NCBI GenBank assembly: GCA_031290325.1
Contig: JAITNU010000194.1
Span: 1-7,201 of the forward strand
Direction of reading: 5' to 3'
From: Treponema sp.
GTDB lineage: Bacteria > Spirochaetota > Spirochaetia > Treponematales > Breznakiellaceae
Length of the DNA: 7,201 nt
The position numbers were made by a program, and so were the translations under genes. The first letter of the stretch is position 1, and each line of letters starts with the position of its first letter. Below, piece after piece: positions 7,001 to 7,201 of this stretch. The notes beneath the pieces were generated by a model. It was not told the origin of the DNA. It did no database searches and saw nothing but the letters and a program-made list of their open reading frames with translations.

Positions 7001-7100
7001 AACCACCCATTACACGAATTTTTAAGCGGAATTTTGTAGATATTTGTGTTAATTCGACCATTCGTGGTTAAAAAACCCTTAACTCTGCGCCTATGCAGTT
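7001..7100. repeat. Imperfect inverted repeat, probably a dispersed intergenic repeat
   Basis: Arms at 7001-7020 and 7051-7069 pair through 6 bp at the outer end (AACCAC/GTGGTT) and 6 bp at the inner end (CGAATT/AATTCG), with a mismatched middle and a 30-nt loop. On the minus strand the unit reads GCGCAGAG, then an A/T run, then AACCACGAATGG and GAATTAACACAAAT. I recall strings of the ACCACGAAT...ACACGAAT and GCGCAGAG type between genes in many unrelated environmental genomes, where they yield spurious short ORFs. The pairing is seen directly; family membership is from memory and unchecked. Confidence 0.45.
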
Positions 7101-7143
7101 CCAGCGTCCCCACCATAGGCTACCCTTGTGGCCCCGGAGGGCC
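7089..7143. other. Two adjacent hairpins downstream of cca
   Basis: GCCTATG (7089-7095) pairs perfectly with CATAGGC (7114-7120) across an 18-nt loop. Ten bases later GGCCC (7130-7134) pairs with GGGCC (7139-7143) around the tetraloop CGGA. Neither is followed by a run of T on either strand in the right position, so they do not look like intrinsic terminators. They may belong to the repeat just upstream or to the leader of a gene beyond the window. The remaining bases 7144-7201 show no gene I can support. Confidence 0.35.
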
Positions 7144-7201
7144 TTAAAAAAGTCTATAAAAGTATCTGTTCATGAATGGGCTTTCCGCCGGGAACCATGG
7201 G

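Noticed and set aside
6586..7116. Minus-strand open frame of 176 codons antisense to the end of cca
   Set aside because: Most of it is a shadow of cca, and the rest translates the intergenic repeat; no ribosome binding site or recognisable domain.
7130..7150. GC-rich hairpin followed by TTAAAAAA as a possible terminator of cca
   Set aside because: The tract after the stem is A-rich rather than T-rich on the plus strand, and on the minus strand the T run precedes the stem.
7172..7201. ATG at 7172 open to the window end as a possible next gene
   Set aside because: Only ten codons are visible, there is no ribosome binding site, and the minus strand also reads open to a TAG near 7154, so neither direction can be supported.

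Overview
The window carries six protein-coding genes, apparently all chromosomal housekeeping or metabolic genes. It is moderate in GC, but the composition is uneven: sampled lines run at about 58-65% GC in most genes, about 40% in the SIMPL gene, and lower still in parts of the spacers. The content points to an anaerobic or fermentative bacterium that uses the MEP isoprenoid pathway and encodes citrate-lyase maturation enzymes. A spirochaete of the Treponema type is my best guess from the style of the proteins. That is an inference; no rRNA or other lineage marker is present.

Layout. Positions 1-2922 hold a plus-strand run of three genes. They are ispG (5' end cut by the window), an exported helical protein of unknown function with TPR-like character, and a membrane-anchored SIMPL (DUF541) protein. 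The first two genes are 11 bp apart and the second spacer is 28 bp, so they are probably co-transcribed from a promoter outside the window. Positions 2932-5291 hold two minus-strand genes 2 bp apart: citC, then a fused citX-citG. They converge on the SIMPL gene with 9 bp between the stop codons. Positions 5292-5581 form a divergent spacer of about 290 bp. It contains the likely citC and cca promoters, a cluster of short palindromes, and an open frame that would wrongly lengthen CitC. Positions 5582-6952 hold cca (tRNA nucleotidyltransferase with an HD domain) on the plus strand. From 6953 to the end is a spacer with an imperfect inverted repeat and two hairpins that look like a dispersed intergenic repeat.

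How the genes work together. CitG makes the triphosphoribosyl-dephospho-CoA precursor, CitX transfers it to the citrate lyase acyl carrier protein, and CitC acetylates the resulting thiol to activate the enzyme. The lyase subunits themselves (citD, citE, citF) are not here and cannot directly adjoin this pair, because both flanks are occupied by other genes. IspG and Cca are unrelated core functions.

I found no mobile element, CRISPR array, defence system or clearly new biological system. The points most worth a second look are the orphan citrate-lyase maturation pair, the promoter that abuts the cca start codon, the structured divergent spacer, the AT-rich SIMPL gene and the 3' intergenic repeat.
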